Origin: Thioclava indica
GTDB taxonomy: Bacteria; Pseudomonadota; Alphaproteobacteria; Rhodobacterales; Rhodobacteraceae
DNA: 64,000 nt
Assembly: GCF_000714545.1 (NCBI RefSeq)
Contig: NZ_AUNB01000001.1
Span: 248,001-312,000 of the forward strand
Reading direction: 5' to 3'
The first letter of the stretch is position 1, and every line of letters starts with the position of its first letter. A program made the position numbers and the translations under genes. Below the pieces are notes generated by a model. That model was not told the origin of the DNA and did no database searches. It was given only the letters and a program-made list of their open reading frames with translations. Positions 1-12,000 of the stretch are shown piece by piece.

Positions 1-1573
1 CGGCAACCTTCACCATCAGCCAAGGCGTGATAATGACGGCCACGAAAAACGAAAACACCATCGCCGCCGAGGCCACCGCCGGAATAGGCGACATGTAAGG
101 CCCCATCATGCCCGACACAAAGAGCATCGGCAAAAGCGCCACTACAACCGTGAGCGTCGCCACGATCGTCGGGTTGCCGACCTCGGCGACGGCCTCGATT
201 GCCTTGGTCACACGAGACCCCGGCCCTTTCATCCCCCAATGCCGCGCGATGTTTTCAATCACTACGATCGCGTCATCGACAAGAATCCCGATCGCAAAAA
301 TCAACGCAAATAGCGACACCCGGTTGAGCGTAAAGCCCATGATATAGGCGGCAAACAACGTCAGCAAAATCGTCACCGGAATGACGATTGCCACCACGAT
401 GGATTCGCGCCAGCCAATCGCGACCAGCACCAGCCCGATGATCGACACCGTCGCCAGCCCAAGGTGGAACAGCAGCTCGTTGGCCTTTTCATTGGCGGTT
501 TCGCCGTAATCGCGCGTGACTTTGACCTCGACATCATCGGGGATCAGCGTGCCGTGCAACTGGTGCATCCGCTCAAGGATCTGATCCGCAACAACCACCG
601 CGTTCGAGCCTGCGCGTTTGGCAATCGCCAGCGTCACAGCCGGGGTGCGCTGTAGCTTTCCGTTCTTGTCGCGCTGCACGTTCGAGACGATCTTATCCGA
701 GGCGTCGGGTACATACGACACCTTGGCGACATCGGCCACATAGACGGGACGATTGTCGCGCGTGGTCAACAAAAGACCCGCGATTTCAGCCGGCGCGACC
801 AGCGTCTTACCGGCAGCCAGCGAGATTTGCTTACCCTCATTGCGGATCGTACCGGTGTTGAACGAGCGGTTCGCCTGCGTCACTTTCTGCGAGAGCTGCT
901 GCAAGGTCACGCCGTAAAGCGCCAGCTTGTCGGGCTCGGGTTCAATGCGGATCTCGTTGGTCGCCTCGCCCACGATATAGGTCAGACCGACATTGCCGAT
1001 CTTGGTCACTTCGGTCTGCATTTCGCGCGCGATCCGGGTGAGTTCATCACTGTCGATCTGCGCGCCGTCCTTGCCCGTGAAGGTCAGCGAGACAATCGCC
1101 ACATCGTCAATCCCACGCCCCACGATCACCGGATCGGGGATGCCCTTGGGGATGCGGTCCATATTGGCCTGCATCTTTTCATGCACGCGCAAAACGGCTG
1201 CATCCGCCGAGGTGCCGACCTTAAAGCGCGCCATCACCAGCGCGTAATCGTCCTGCGTTTGGGAATAGACATGCTCGACCTGATTGATGCCCTGCACAAT
1301 GGTCTCCATCGGCTCGGTCACCAGTTTCATCGCGTCATCGGCCTTGAGCCCCGGCGCCTGAATGTGGATATCGACCATCGGCACCGCGATTTGCGGCTCT
1401 TCCTCACGCGGTAGCGAAATCAGCGCCACCATGCCCACCGCAACGGCGGCCAGAATCATCAAAGGCGTCAGCGACGAGCGGATGAACGATTTCGTCAGCG
1501 CGCCCGCAATGCCCAGCTTGCCGTGCACGACATCGTCTTCGGGCGTCTCTGGCCCGGTTGTCTTCTCACTCAT
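1..1573 (-). CDS. RND-family efflux permease, N-terminal 524 codons (cut by window edge)
   Basis: Inner-membrane proton-driven pump subunit of the AcrB/HAE family, expected to work with the adaptor encoded just upstream and an outer-membrane channel not seen here. The reading frame opens at an ATG that overlaps the last 8 bases of the adaptor gene and runs off the left edge. TM1 lies at about residues 35-55 ([17 protein letters not shown]), followed by a porter domain and a TM2-TM6 block. The proton-relay aspartate pair is present at about residues 433-434 in [15 protein letters not shown]. The C-terminal half is outside the window. The overlap shows it is co-translated with its adaptor. Substrate cannot be read from sequence. 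Confidence 0.93.
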   Translation of the reverse strand, partial: MSEKTTGPETPEDDVVHGKLGIAGALTKSFIRSSLTPLMILAAVAVGMVALISLPREEEPQIAVPMVDIHIQAPGLKADDAMKLVTEPMETIVQGINQVEHVYSQTQDDYALVMARFKVGTSADAAVLRVHEKMQANMDRIPKGIPDPVIVGRGIDDVAIVSLTFTGKDGAQIDSDELTRIAREMQTEVTKIGNVGLTYIVGEATNEIRIEPEPDKLALYGVTLQQLSQKVTQANRSFNTGTIRNEGKQISLAAGKTLVAPAEIAGLLLTTRDNRPVYVADVAKVSYVPDASDKIVSNVQRDKNGKLQRTPAVTLAIAKRAGSNAVVVADQILERMHQLHGTLIPDDVEVKVTRDYGETANEKANELLFHLGLATVSIIGLVLVAIGWRESIVVAIVIPVTILLTLFAAYIMGFTLNRVSLFALIFAIGILVDDAIVVIENIARHWGMKGPGSRVTKAIEAVAEVGNPTIVATLTVVVALLPMLFVSGMMGPYMSPIPAVASAAMVFSFFVAVIITPWLMVKVA

Positions 1574-2549
1574 GAGGCACCACCACGTCGCCCGGGTTCA
1601 ACCCGGTCAGAATTTCCAGCATTTCCTGCCCGTCGATATTGATGCGCACACCGGGAACGACCGTGCGCTCATAGGTGCGATCACCATCCTTGACGCGGAT
1701 GAAATCCAGCCCCGAGCGGGTGTCGATATAGCTTGCGGGCACCACGATGGTCTGGCGATTACCCATCGGCAGCTTGACCAGCACGCGGGCGGCCACGAAG
1801 CGCGCATTCAGATCAGGCACCTCGACATCGGCCTGCACGCGCCCGCCCTCGATTTGCGGATAAATCTTGGCCAGCTTGCCCTCGATCTCTTTGCCATCGG
1901 AATCGGTGATCATGATCGTATCACCCTGCTTGAGCATATCGGCATGGCGTTCGGGCACCGACAGGCGCAGGAAAAACCCGCCCCCGCCAATCGTCGCAAT
2001 CGTCTCGCCCGCCATGATGACAGCGCCCTTGGTCACGGGAACCGACACCACCTTGCCCGCGATTGGCGCCGTGACCGTGCCGTAGTTTTCCTGCTGCTGA
2101 TAGACCTTGCGCTGCGCCTGTTGCGCGGCGATCTGGCCCTCATAAACGTTCACCTGCGTTTGCAATTGATCGACGTTTTGCGAGGTCGACACGCCGCGCG
2201 CCTTCAGATCCTCACCGCGTTTCAACTCGGTCTTGGCGTTATCAAGCTGGGCCTGCAACGCGTTGATCTGCGCATCCACCGCACCAATCTGATAGACCAG
2301 CGTCTGATCGACGATCGTGGCGATGGTTTGCCCGGCAGTCACGTTGTCGCCCTCGGTCACGTCCAGCTCGGTGATGGTGCCCGAAAGCTGCGCGCGCGCG
2401 GCGATGGTGTTTTTGGCCTCGACCTGACCGTAAACCGATTTCCAATCGGTCACGATCTGGGGTTCGACCGTGATCGGCCCATCGGCGGCCATGACCAATC
2501 CCGGCAGGACCATCAGGGCAAATGCCAGCGGCAAGACTATCAGTTTCAT
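1566..2549 (-). CDS. RND efflux periplasmic adaptor (membrane fusion protein)
   Basis: Periplasmic adaptor of the HlyD/AcrA type, 327 aa, joining the inner-membrane pump to an outer-membrane channel. It starts with a Sec signal peptide ([21 protein letters not shown]). A biotinyl-lipoyl-like half motif around residues 50-75 ([19 protein letters not shown]) is followed by a coiled-coil hairpin rich in Q/A/L around residues 80-150, the second lipoyl half ([18 protein letters not shown]) and beta-barrel domains. A GGAAGGGA ribosome site precedes the ATG. It is the first gene of a two-gene unit with the pump and lies divergent to serS. The family is clear; the substrate is unknown. Confidence 0.93.
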   Translation of the reverse strand: MKLIVLPLAFALMVLPGLVMAADGPITVEPQIVTDWKSVYGQVEAKNTIAARAQLSGTITELDVTEGDNVTAGQTIATIVDQTLVYQIGAVDAQINALQAQLDNAKTELKRGEDLKARGVSTSQNVDQLQTQVNVYEGQIAAQQAQRKVYQQQENYGTVTAPIAGKVVSVPVTKGAVIMAGETIATIGGGGFFLRLSVPERHADMLKQGDTIMITDSDGKEIEGKLAKIYPQIEGGRVQADVEVPDLNARFVAARVLVKLPMGNRQTIVVPASYIDTRSGLDFIRVKDGDRTYERTVVPGVRINIDGQEMLEILTGLNPGDVVVPHE

Positions 2550-2747
2550 CTCGGTTTCCCTTCCATCCCGGCGGACGCGTGTTTCGCCAGTTATATTCCG
2601 GTTCTTGAATGTGAGCCTTTACAGCGAAATTCAACCTCTATGCAAGCCAAGCCCGTGAGAGCTGTGGCGGGGTTGCATCGGCCGGGGGCTTTCACGCGCC
2701 AGTTTCATGCGCTAAAGCCGTGGGCGCAACAGTCTTGGAGAGATGAG

Positions 2748-4037
2748 ATGCACGATATTCGCGCAATCCGTGAAAACCCCGCTAATTTCGACGCCAAACT
2801 TGCGCGCCGGGGGCTCTCGCCCATTTCTCCCGAGCTACTGGCGCTGGATGAGGCCCGTCGCGCCGCGATTCACGCCGCCGAAACCGCGCAGGCCGCGCAA
2901 AACGCTGCCTCCAAACAGGTTGGTGCCGCCAAAGCCAAGGGCGATGACGCCGAGTTCGAACGCCTGCGCGCTTTGGTGGGCGAGAAGAAATCCGAGGTCG
3001 CCGCGATGCAGGCCGAGGCCGGCGATCTAGACGCCAAGATGCGCGACCTGCTGCTGACGATCCCGAATTTGCCCCTTGATGAGGTGCCAGATGGCGCGGA
3101 TGAGGATGAAAACGTTGAAGTCAGCCGCTGGGGCACCCCGCGCAGTTTTGATTTCGCACCTAAGGAACATTACGAGCTGCCCGCCGTCGGCAATGCGATG
3201 GATTTCGAAACGGCGGCGAAACTGTCGGGCGCGCGCTTTGTGGTGCTGAAAGGCGGCGTCGCGCGGGTGCATCGCGCGCTCGCGCAGTTCATGCTGGATC
3301 TGCACGTCGATCAGCATGATCTTAGCGAAAACATCACGCCGGTTCTGGTGCGCGATTCCGCAATGCTGGGCACCGGACAATTGCCGAAATTTTCCGAGGA
3401 CAGCTATCAGACCACGAATGGCTGGTGGCTGATTCCTACCGCCGAGGTCACGCTGACCAATTACGCCGCGAACGAAATTTTCGACGCCAGCGCCCTGCCC
3501 CAACGCATGTGCGCGCACACGAATTGCTTCCGCTCCGAGGCTGGATCGGCAGGCAAGGACACCTCGGGGATGCTGCGCCAACACCAGTTCGAAAAGGTCG
3601 AGATGGTCACGATCTGCCACCCCGATGAGGCGCTGGCCGAGCACGAGCGCATGACCAAATGCGCCGAGGCAGTGCTGGAAACGCTGGAGCTACCCTATCG
3701 CCGCGTTGTGCTGTGCACGGGCGATATCGGCTTTGGCGCGCAGAAAACCTATGACCTTGAGGTCTGGCTGCCCGGCCAAGATACCTATCGCGAGATTTCC
3801 TCGATCTCGACCTGCGGTCAGTTTCAAGCGCGCCGGATGAATGGCCGTTTCAAGCCCGCCGATGGCGGCAAGCCCGATTTCGTCGCGACGCTGAACGGCT
3901 CGGGGCTGGCGGTCGGGCGCTGCCTGATCGCGGTGCTGGAAAACGGCCAGCAAGAGGATGGCTCGGTCACCCTGCCCGCCGCGCTGCACCCTTACTTGGG
4001 CGGCAAAACGCGGCTCGTGGATGGCGCGCTCGTCTGA
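2748..4037 (+). CDS. serS: Serine--tRNA ligase
   Basis: Charges tRNA-Ser (and tRNA-Sec) with serine in the cytoplasm; class II synthetase, 429 aa, the normal length. The N-terminal coiled-coil arm spans about residues 30-105 (many E/A/K residues). Motif 2 is visible around [20 protein letters not shown] and motif 3 around [16 protein letters not shown]. The frame is open far upstream, but the ATG at 2748 is chosen because a GGAGAG ribosome site sits just before it and the protein then begins [11 protein letters not shown], the usual SerRS start. Stands alone, divergent from the efflux genes and convergent with der, with a strong terminator directly after it. Confidence 0.97.
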   Translation: MHDIRAIRENPANFDAKLARRGLSPISPELLALDEARRAAIHAAETAQAAQNAASKQVGAAKAKGDDAEFERLRALVGEKKSEVAAMQAEAGDLDAKMRDLLLTIPNLPLDEVPDGADEDENVEVSRWGTPRSFDFAPKEHYELPAVGNAMDFETAAKLSGARFVVLKGGVARVHRALAQFMLDLHVDQHDLSENITPVLVRDSAMLGTGQLPKFSEDSYQTTNGWWLIPTAEVTLTNYAANEIFDASALPQRMCAHTNCFRSEAGSAGKDTSGMLRQHQFEKVEMVTICHPDEALAEHERMTKCAEAVLETLELPYRRVVLCTGDIGFGAQKTYDLEVWLPGQDTYREISSISTCGQFQARRMNGRFKPADGGKPDFVATLNGSGLAVGRCLIAVLENGQQEDGSVTLPAALHPYLGGKTRLVDGALV

Positions 4038-4055
4038 TCTCACCGACAATGCACG

Positions 4056-4085
4056 AAAAAGGGCCCCATCACGGGGCCCTTTTTT
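4056..4085. terminator. Bidirectional rho-independent terminator between serS and der
   Basis: An 8-bp GC stem (agggcccc / ggggccct) with a 5-base loop is flanked by AAAAA on the left and TTTTTT on the right, so it can end transcripts from both converging genes. Confidence 0.9.
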
Positions 4086-4101
4086 AATGCGAAATGTCGG
4101 G

Positions 4102-5616
4102 TCACTCGCCCTTTTTGCTCTCACGCCGCTTGCGGGCGGTCTCTTTGTGATCGGCCTTTTTCTTGGCATCGACGTGTTTTTTCAGCCGCGACGGGATCGA
4201 CTTTTTGCGATCTTTGTAGGGGTTATCCTGCCCCTGATCGCGCATATACAGCCGGATCGGCGTGCCGGGCATGTCAAACGCCTCACGCAGACCGTTGATC
4301 AAATAGCGCTCGTAACTCGCGGGGATCTTGTCGGCATAGGTGGTTTTCACCACAAATCCCGGCGGGCGTGTCTTGGCCTGCGTGATGTAGCGCAGCTTGA
4401 TACGGCGACCACCCGGAGCGGGCGGCGGGTGTGCCTCGACCATCGCGCCAAGCCAGTTGTTCAGCTTGCCGGTGGTGACGCGACGGTTCCAAACCTCATG
4501 CGCCTTGAGGATCGCGGCGTGCAGCCGGTCGATGCCCTTGCCGGTCTTGGCCGAAACCGTAACCATCGGCGCGCCGCGTAATTGCGGCAGCAGCCGTTCA
4601 AACGCCTCGCGCAGCTCCTTCAGCTTTTCGGGCTTGTCCTCTTCGAGATCCCATTTATTGGCCGCAACCACCACCGCGCGCCCCTCGGTCTCGGCGAAAT
4701 CGGCGATGCGCAAGTCTTGGGTTTCAAAGGGAATATTGACGTCAAGCAAGACCACGACGACCTCGGCAAAGCGCACTGCGCGCAAGCCATCCGCCACCGA
4801 CAGCTTTTCCAGCTTGTCGTTGATCTTGCCGCGTTTGCGCATCCCGGCCGTGTCCCAGATCCGCATCGGCGTGCCCATGAACGTGTTGGTCACCGAGATC
4901 GCATCGCGGGTGATCCCCGCCTCGGGGCCGGTCAGCAGGCGGTCTTCGCGGATGATCTTGTTGATCAGCGTAGACTTACCTGCATTGGGCCGCCCGATGA
5001 CGGCTAGCTGCAGCGGTTTGGCAGCAGAGGGCGGTTGATAGGCGGGGATATCGCCCTCTTCCAACTCACCCTCAAGCACAACATCGGTTTCGGGCGTGTT
5101 GGCGGCGTTACGCTCTGCAAACTCATCAGCCAGCGGCACCAGAGTGGTGTAAAGATCATCCAGACCTTCGCCATGCTCTGCCGAAATGCGCAAAGGCTCG
5201 CCAAGGCCCAAAGACCACGCCTCAAGCGCACCGGCATCGCCGGCAGCGCCCTCGGCCTTGTTGGCGGCGAGAATCACATGCGCGTTCTTTTTGCGCAGAA
5301 TATCGGCGAAAATCTCATCCGCCGGGGTCACGCCAACGCGCGCGTCAATCAGGAACAGGCAGATGTCGGCCTCTTCGACGGCGCGTTCGGTCAGGCGGCG
5401 CATCCGGCCTTGCAGGCTGTCATCCTCGGCCAGTTCCAGTCCGGCGGAATCGATGACAATAAAGCGCAAATCGCCCAGCCGCCCATCGCCCTCGCGCAGA
5501 TCGCGGGTCACGCCGGGGGTGTTGTCGACCAGCGCCAAACGCTTGCCCACCAGACGGTTGAACAGGGTCGATTTACCGACATTCGGGCGGCCGACGATGG
5601 CCAGGGTAAAGCTCAT
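4102..5616 (-). CDS. der: Ribosome-assembly GTPase Der (EngA)
   Basis: Essential GTPase for 50S subunit maturation, 504 aa. Two tandem GTPase domains are seen: the first P-loop GRPNVGKS near residue 9 and the second GRPNAGKS near residue 208, each followed by DTAG/DSAG and NK-D type motifs ([14 protein letters not shown]). A C-terminal KH-like domain (about residues 380-460) ends in a lysine/arginine-rich tail. Start ATG follows GGAGGGCACC. It is the last gene of a YfgM-bamB-der run, the same gene order known from enterobacteria, 49 bases after bamB. Confidence 0.96.
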   Translation of the reverse strand: MSFTLAIVGRPNVGKSTLFNRLVGKRLALVDNTPGVTRDLREGDGRLGDLRFIVIDSAGLELAEDDSLQGRMRRLTERAVEEADICLFLIDARVGVTPADEIFADILRKKNAHVILAANKAEGAAGDAGALEAWSLGLGEPLRISAEHGEGLDDLYTTLVPLADEFAERNAANTPETDVVLEGELEEGDIPAYQPPSAAKPLQLAVIGRPNAGKSTLINKIIREDRLLTGPEAGITRDAISVTNTFMGTPMRIWDTAGMRKRGKINDKLEKLSVADGLRAVRFAEVVVVLLDVNIPFETQDLRIADFAETEGRAVVVAANKWDLEEDKPEKLKELREAFERLLPQLRGAPMVTVSAKTGKGIDRLHAAILKAHEVWNRRVTTGKLNNWLGAMVEAHPPPAPGGRRIKLRYITQAKTRPPGFVVKTTYADKIPASYERYLINGLREAFDMPGTPIRLYMRDQGQDNPYKDRKKSIPSRLKKHVDAKKKADHKETARKRRESKKGE

Positions 5617-5665
5617 GGTGCCCTCCTTGGGCGGATACGAGCGGCCCCCTTACACCCGAATGGCG

Positions 5666-6991
5666 TCACTTGAAAGCGTGCAGTTTCCCGTCGCCGCCCA
5701 CAACGTACAGCACACGCCCCGCCACAACCGGGTCAGAGGCCGCACCGCCGGGGATATTGGCCTGCCCGATCAGCGCGCCATTCACCGGGTTGAACACCCG
5801 CAGGATTCCATCAGACGAGGCGACAAATAGCTTGCCACCCGCAAGGACGGGGCCGTAGTTGGCGGTGATTGTGCGCTGTTTCTTGGGCTTTTCCTTGACG
5901 TAATAGGGCAGATCACGCGCCCATATCTGTTCGCCTGTCGCTGCATTAAGCCGCACGATCTGACCCGCATCCGAGGTCAGGAAAATCGAGCCGCCAGCCA
6001 CTTGCACCGGCGAATTCGCCCCTTCGGTCGCCGTCCAAAGACGTGCACCCGAATTCACATCAAACGCCGCCAGCTTGCCCGTCGAAGCCCCCGCATAAAC
6101 GGTATCGCCGACAATGACGGGGTCGCCCGTCAGATCAACGATCGAGGCATAGGCCACACCGGGACGCGCGCCCGGCACCTTAGATTGCCACAGCTGCATC
6201 CCGCTTTGGCGCAGCACGCCCGACATAAAGCCCGACGGGAAGGGGAACACGACCATACGCCCGTTGACCGCAGGCGAGGACACGCCCGTCATCCCCGAAT
6301 CCGAGGGCGCGCCCGGCACTTGCCACAGCACTTTGCCATCGCTCGCACGGATCGCCCAAGCCGAGCTGTCACGCGCCACAACGTAAACCGTGCCGCCCTC
6401 GACGGTGGGGGCACCGCCAACGCCAGCATCGAAATACTGCCGCCATTTGATCGCGCCACTGGCGGCATCAATCGCAACCAGTTCCGAGAAATCGGAGGTG
6501 ACGTAAACCGTGCCCTTGTCATAAGCCACGCCGCCACCCGAGGCATCGCTGTCACGATCGCCGGGCGGTGTGATATCGGTTTGCCAGACACGCGCACCGT
6601 TGAGCGCAGTCGCACTGACGCGGGCTTGGCTATCCAGCGTATAGACCCGGCCCCCGCCGACAATCGGATCAGCGGTGATGCGATACCGCTTGGCGTTGCC
6701 CGCCCCGATATCGGCCGACCAGATCGGCGTGGTGCCAGCGCCGATGGCGGCGTTGAACAGCGCATGGGTGGGCGCACCACCGCGTTGCGGCCATTCGCTA
6801 TTGGAGACCTGCGCGGGCAGCTTGATCGGCTGCGCATGATCTGCCGGAGCAGCCAGCGGCGGCAGCCCCTCTTGGGCGCGCAACGCGTCGCGCGGGCTCA
6901 GGCGCTCGCCCTGCAAGATGACCTCTTTAGGAGAACAGCCCGCCAATGTCGCGGCCATCCCCAGCACGAAGATAGTCTTGCTCAGATTCAC
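5666..6991 (-). CDS. bamB: Outer-membrane assembly lipoprotein BamB-like (PQQ beta-propeller)
   Basis: 441 aa lipoprotein of the outer-membrane beta-barrel assembly (BAM) complex. The N-terminus MNLSKTIFVLGMAATLAGC carries a lipobox (LAGC) for lipid attachment. The rest is a repeated PQQ-type beta-propeller with recurring blades such as GGGRVYTLDSQARVSALN-like, GGTVYVVARDSSAWAI and GGKLFVASSDGILRVF. Start is a GTG preceded by GGGAGA at about 7 bases. Placement between the YfgM-like gene and der matches the known yfgM-bamB-der cluster, which supports BamB over other PQQ-propeller proteins. Confidence 0.88.
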   Translation of the reverse strand: MNLSKTIFVLGMAATLAGCSPKEVILQGERLSPRDALRAQEGLPPLAAPADHAQPIKLPAQVSNSEWPQRGGAPTHALFNAAIGAGTTPIWSADIGAGNAKRYRITADPIVGGGRVYTLDSQARVSATALNGARVWQTDITPPGDRDSDASGGGVAYDKGTVYVTSDFSELVAIDAASGAIKWRQYFDAGVGGAPTVEGGTVYVVARDSSAWAIRASDGKVLWQVPGAPSDSGMTGVSSPAVNGRMVVFPFPSGFMSGVLRQSGMQLWQSKVPGARPGVAYASIVDLTGDPVIVGDTVYAGASTGKLAAFDVNSGARLWTATEGANSPVQVAGGSIFLTSDAGQIVRLNAATGEQIWARDLPYYVKEKPKKQRTITANYGPVLAGGKLFVASSDGILRVFNPVNGALIGQANIPGGAASDPVVAGRVLYVVGGDGKLHAFK

Positions 6992-7051
6992 GCCCGTTCT
7001 CCCTGCCTTGTATCAGCTTGCTTTTACAGCAAGCCCGCTTTGATCGTCACT

Positions 7052-7729
7052 TTACTCTTGCGGGGCCGCCTGAGCCGCCCCCGGCACGGGCGGCACCGTG
7101 CCACCCAGCGCCACAATCAACTCTGTCGCGCGTTGTTGCAAGCCCGGTGTCAGCCCGGCGTCCTCAAGGATCTGTTTTGCCAAGGCAATCGCCCCGTCCT
7201 TGTCACCACCTGCCAGTTTGACCGCAGCCTGCTGCTCAATCGCCAAAAGACGATAGGGCGCGCCCGGCGTGGCCAGAAAGGCCAGCGTCGCATCGCGTTT
7301 GGCCGCGTCCATGTCCGGTCCCGCCGCGATCACCGCCTTTAGCTGCGCCAGTTGCGTGATCGACACCGGCAAGCCCGGCTCGGCGGCAGCGGCGTCATAA
7401 AAGGCCAGCGCCTCTTTGGGCTTGCCCGCACTCACGGCCTGATCGCCCTGCAAAATCTTGAGAACCGCCGCGCGCCCTGCACCATCGGGGGCAATCGCGG
7501 CAAGCGCCGGATCGGTATTCTGACCGTTCATCGCCGCCATCACCTGATCGCCAAAGCCGCGCGCTTTGGCATTGGCCTGCTCTTTTTGATAGCCGTTCCA
7601 CGCGGTGCCGCCCACGATGCCCAGGATCACCAGACCGCCGACCCACCCCCATTTGCGAAATGCCGCAAAAAGTTTGTCTTGGCGGACCGCATCGGTCACT
7701 TCGTCGATAAAACTGTCGGTCTCGCTCAC
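7052..7729 (-). CDS. YfgM-like TPR membrane protein (Sec translocon ancillary subunit)
   Basis: 225 aa single-pass membrane protein. A short cytoplasmic N-terminus, one transmembrane segment at about residues 29-46 (WVGGLVILGIVGGTAWNGY) and a periplasmic helical TPR-like region match the YfgM family, which associates with SecYEG and periplasmic chaperones in E. coli. Start is GTG with GAGG five bases upstream. First gene of the YfgM-bamB-der unit. The C-terminus is alanine/proline-rich. Function is inferred from family and synteny. Confidence 0.85.
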   Translation of the reverse strand: MSETDSFIDEVTDAVRQDKLFAAFRKWGWVGGLVILGIVGGTAWNGYQKEQANAKARGFGDQVMAAMNGQNTDPALAAIAPDGAGRAAVLKILQGDQAVSAGKPKEALAFYDAAAAEPGLPVSITQLAQLKAVIAAGPDMDAAKRDATLAFLATPGAPYRLLAIEQQAAVKLAGGDKDGAIALAKQILEDAGLTPGLQQRATELIVALGGTVPPVPGAAQAAPQE

Positions 7730-7909
7730 GCGTGCCTCTTTTCGCTAGTCTTCCGGCCCCTCTTACACGGCTGCACAAAGCCTGCCAAGGCCCGCCGCGT
7801 CATGCACGCCTCGGGCTTGTGATCACGCGCCCCTCACCTTAAGTTGAACGATGCGGTTCGCTCTGCTGTTCTCGCATAGTTTCCTATTGCCCGCCGCAGG
7901 AGCCTTAGC

Positions 7910-9064
7910 ATGCGCCCGATCCCGATCATCAACGCGATCCTCGTGCTGGGCGTGCTGTATTTGCTGGTGTTTGAGCGCGACCGCCTGATGGGATTTGCGG
8001 GAAAATCGGGCGGCGAACCTGAGACAGAGATCACCGCGCAAGCCGAAACGCCAGAGGGCGCGGTGCCGGTGCAGGCGGTATCTTCGGTGGCGCGCGCACT
8101 CGATCAGGGGGTGTTGACGCGCGGTCAAACCGAGGCGGCGCGCCGGGTTGAGCTGCGCGCGGAGACCTCGGCGCGGGTGATTTCCGAACCGCTGCCCAAG
8201 GGCCACGCTGTCACGCAAGGCGATGTGCTGTGCGCGCTTGATCCCGGCACCCGCCCCGCCGCGCTGGCCGAGGCGCAGGCCCGCCTGACCGAGGCACAAC
8301 TCAACGCGACGGCAGCGCAGAAATTGCAGGCGGGGGGCTATCGCTCTGACACTTCTGCCGCATCTGCGCTATCGGCCCTTGAGGCCGCAACCGCAGGCGT
8401 TGAAGCCGCACAAACCGAGCTCGCACGCCTCAAGATCACCGCGCCCTTCGACGGCATCCTTGAAGGCGAAACCGCTGAAATCGGCTCCTTCCTCGCCGCG
8501 GGCGGGCTTTGCGCCACCGTGATCGCGCTGAACCCGATGAAACTGGTCGGCTACGTGCCCGAAACCGAAATCGACCGCGTGAAAACGGGCGCGCAAGTTG
8601 GCGGGCGGCTGGCGACGGGGCGCGAGATTCTGGGCCGCGTCACCTACGTTGCCCAAAGCGCCGATGCCACCACGCGCACCTTTACCGTCGAGGCCGAGGT
8701 CGCCAATCCCGACGCCGCGATCCGCGAGGGTCAGACCGTGGAAATGATTATCGCCGCCGATGGCACCAAGGCGCATTTCCTGCCCGCCTCGGCGTTGACG
8801 CTTAATGATGACGGGCAATTGGGTGTGCGGATTGCGCGCAACGGCGTGGCCCATTTCGCCCCCGTCACCTTCCTGCGCGACACCGCCGACGGTGTCTGGC
8901 TGGCGGGCCTGCCCGAGCGCGTTGATGTGATCGTCGTGGGGCAGGATTACGTTACCGAAGGCTCCCCCGTCATCGTCACCCTTGTCGATCACGCCCCCGG
9001 CGACGTGGCCCAAGACACCCCGCGCCCCGGCACGCCCGCCCCCGATACGGCGCCCGCGCAATGA
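7910..9064 (+). CDS. RND efflux periplasmic adaptor (second system)
   Basis: 384 aa adaptor of the AcrA/HlyD type, anchored by an N-terminal hydrophobic helix (IINAILVLGVLYLLVF) rather than a cleaved signal. Lipoyl-type halves flank a short coiled coil (residues about 110-175: EAQARLTEAQLNATAAQ), then barrel domains (AAIREGQTVEMII). The tail is proline-rich. AGGAG lies 8 bases before the ATG. Its stop codon overlaps the ATG of the pump gene (ATGA), so the two are translationally coupled. Confidence 0.92.
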   Translation: MRPIPIINAILVLGVLYLLVFERDRLMGFAGKSGGEPETEITAQAETPEGAVPVQAVSSVARALDQGVLTRGQTEAARRVELRAETSARVISEPLPKGHAVTQGDVLCALDPGTRPAALAEAQARLTEAQLNATAAQKLQAGGYRSDTSAASALSALEAATAGVEAAQTELARLKITAPFDGILEGETAEIGSFLAAGGLCATVIALNPMKLVGYVPETEIDRVKTGAQVGGRLATGREILGRVTYVAQSADATTRTFTVEAEVANPDAAIREGQTVEMIIAADGTKAHFLPASALTLNDDGQLGVRIARNGVAHFAPVTFLRDTADGVWLAGLPERVDVIVVGQDYVTEGSPVIVTLVDHAPGDVAQDTPRPGTPAPDTAPAQ

Positions 9065-12000
9065 CGGGCATCGTCGATTGGGCCGCAGCGCGCGCCCGCA
9101 TGGTGATCGCCTTCGTGGTGATCTCGATCGTCGCGGGGCTTGCAGCCTATCTCAATCTACCCAAAGAGGGCGAGCCCGATATCGAAATCCCGATGCTGTT
9201 CGTGTCGGTTCCCTTCCCCGGCATCTCGGCCACCGATTCCGAAAAACTGCTGGTCAAGCCGATGGAGACCGAACTGGCCGGGCTTGACGGGCTCGACAAG
9301 CTGACGGGCATCGCGCAGGAAAACTATGCCGGCGTGATGATGGAATTCGATTTCGGCTGGGACAAGACCAAGATCATCGCCGATGTGCGCGACGCGATGA
9401 ACACCGCCGAGGGCAAGTTCCCCGACGGCTATGAAAAATACTCGATCAACGAGATCAATTTTTCCGAGTTTCCGGTTGTCGTCGTCACGCTGTCTGGCAA
9501 TGCCCCCGAGCGCACGCTGCAACGCCTTGCGCGCGATTTGCAGGATGAAGTCGAGGGGCTGGAACCTGTCCTAGAGGCGCAGATCGCGGGCAATCGCGAC
9601 GAGATGCTCGAGGTGGTGATCGACCCGCTGCGGCTGGAATCCTACAACGTCACAGCCCCTGAACTGATCGCCACCGTGCAATCCAACAACCTGTTGGTCG
9701 CGGCGGGCGTGGTGGAAACCGATGGCGGCGCGTTTTCCGTCAAGATCCCTGCCACATTCGAGACCGCGCAAGACGTCTACAACCTGCCCGTCAAGAAGAA
9801 TGGCGAGCGGATGGTGACGCTGGGCGATCTGGCCGATATCCGCCTGACATTCGAGGATCGCACCGGCACCGCGCGCTTTAACGGGCAGCCGACGGTCGCA
9901 CTGCAGGTGGTCAAGCGCAAGGGCTACAACATCATCGATACGGTCGATCTGGTGCGCAAGACGGTGGCGGATGCGCAGGCGCGCTGGCCCGAGCCGTTGC
10001 AACGCGCGGTCGATGTGGGGATCTCGCTCGATCAGTCGAAAACCGTGGGGGCGATGGTCAGCCAGCTTGAGGGATCGGTGCTGACGGCGATTGCGCTGGT
10101 GATGATCGTGGTGCTGGCGACGCTTGGCACGCGCTCGGCGCTGCTGGTGGGCTTTGCGATCCCGACCTCGTTTTTGCTGACCTTCCTGCTGCTGGGCGCG
10201 ATGGGCGTGCCGATCTCCAATATCGTGATGTTCGGGCTGATTCTGGCGGTGGGGATGCTGGTCGATGGCGCGATTGTCGTGGTGGAATATGCCGATAAGC
10301 GGATCTCGGAAGGCTCGGGTCCGATGGCCGCCTATACCGAGGCCGCCAAGCGCATGTTCTGGCCCGTGGTCAGCTCCACCGCGACCACGCTCTGCGCCTT
10401 TCTGCCGATGCTGTTCTGGCCGGGTGTTCCGGGCGAATTCATGGGCATGCTGCCGATCACGATCATCTTTGTGCTGTCGGCCTCGCTGGTGGTGGCGCTG
10501 GTCTATCTACCGGTGATGGGGGGCGTCGCGGGCCGTCTGTCGCGCCGCCTTGAGATGGGCGCGGGCGTGATCAAGCACTGGCCCTACCCGCTGCGCCTTG
10601 CGCTGGCGATTGTCTCGGTCGCGCTGGTGTTCTTGGGCGCGATGCTGACGCTGAACCCCGCTTACCTGTCGGGCGGGCACACCCCGTCTGGGCAATTCGC
10701 CGCCTCGCTACCCGGCGCGGTGCTGTTCGTGCTGGCGGCGATGGCGGCCTCGATCACGATGACCGCCGCCAAGCCTGCGCGCAAACGCCGCCCCATCGAG
10801 GCTGGATATCGCCGCCGCCCGTTTGGTCATGTCATCGCCTTCCTCGCGGGCAATCCGATCATGCCGCTGGTCAGCGTTGCCGTAATCGTGGGCGCTGTGA
10901 TCTTCACTTTCGGCTATTTCGGCAAGCACAATAATGGCACGCAATTTTTCACCGATTCCGAGGTTGAGCAGGCGATCGTCTATGTGCGCGCGCGCGGCAA
11001 TCTTAGCCTGTCGGAAAAAGACGCCCTGCTGCGCGAGGCCGAATCGCGTGTGCTTGGCGCACCGGGCGTCGGGGCGGTGTTTTCCTTTGCGGGCGAAGGC
11101 GGGTTGAACCAGAATACCGGCGGCGCCAGCGCACCGCGCGACACGATCGGGCAGATTCAGGTCGAGATGACGCCTTGGGAGACGCGCAAATCCGACCCCG
11201 CGCTGAAGGGCGATCTGGTGATGGAAAAGATCATGGCCAAGATCGCCACGATCCCCGGCATCAAGGCCGATTATCTGGCGCAAGATCGCGGACCAAGCTC
11301 TGGCAAGCCGATCCAGCTACGCCTTAAGGGCGATGATTTCGCGACACTCGGTCAGGCGGTTGATGCTGTCGAGGCCCATATGGCGCAGATGCAGGGCGTC
11401 ACCGCGATCGAAGACACCCGCCCCCTGCCCGGCATCGACTGGGAAATCGACGTGGATGTCACCCGCGCGGGGCGCTTTGGTGCCGATGTCGCGACCGTGG
11501 GCGGCATGGTGCAACTGGTCACGCGCGGCCTTTTGCTGGACACGATGCGGGTGCCGAGTTCCGACGAGGAGATCGAGATCCGCGCCCGCCTGCCCGAACA
11601 AGACCGGCTGCTGTCAACGCTCGATACGCTGAAACTGCGCACCTCGGAGGGGCTGGTGCCGCTGGCCAATTTCATCACCCGCACGCCGGTTCCAAAACTC
11701 GGCCAGATCGACCGGATCGACCAGACGCGATACTATGATATCAAGGCCGATGTGCTTGAGGGGCTGACGAATGACGCAGGGGCTCCGATCACGGGAAACG
11801 AGCGCATCGCCGCCCTCGAAGACTGGCTGAGCACGCAGGCCGATCTGCCCTATGGCGTGAGCTACGAATGGTCGGGCGACATGGTGGAACAGGCCGAAAG
11901 CCAAGCTTTTCTGATGCAGGCTTTCGCGGGCGCGCTGGCGCTGATGTTCGTGATCCTGCTGGCGCAATTCAACAGCTTTTACAACGCGGTGCTGGTCCTT

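Noticed and set aside
1362-2747. Upstream extension of the serS frame
   Set aside because: It is antisense to the adaptor gene, and the serS start at 2748 has a ribosome site and the right N-terminus.
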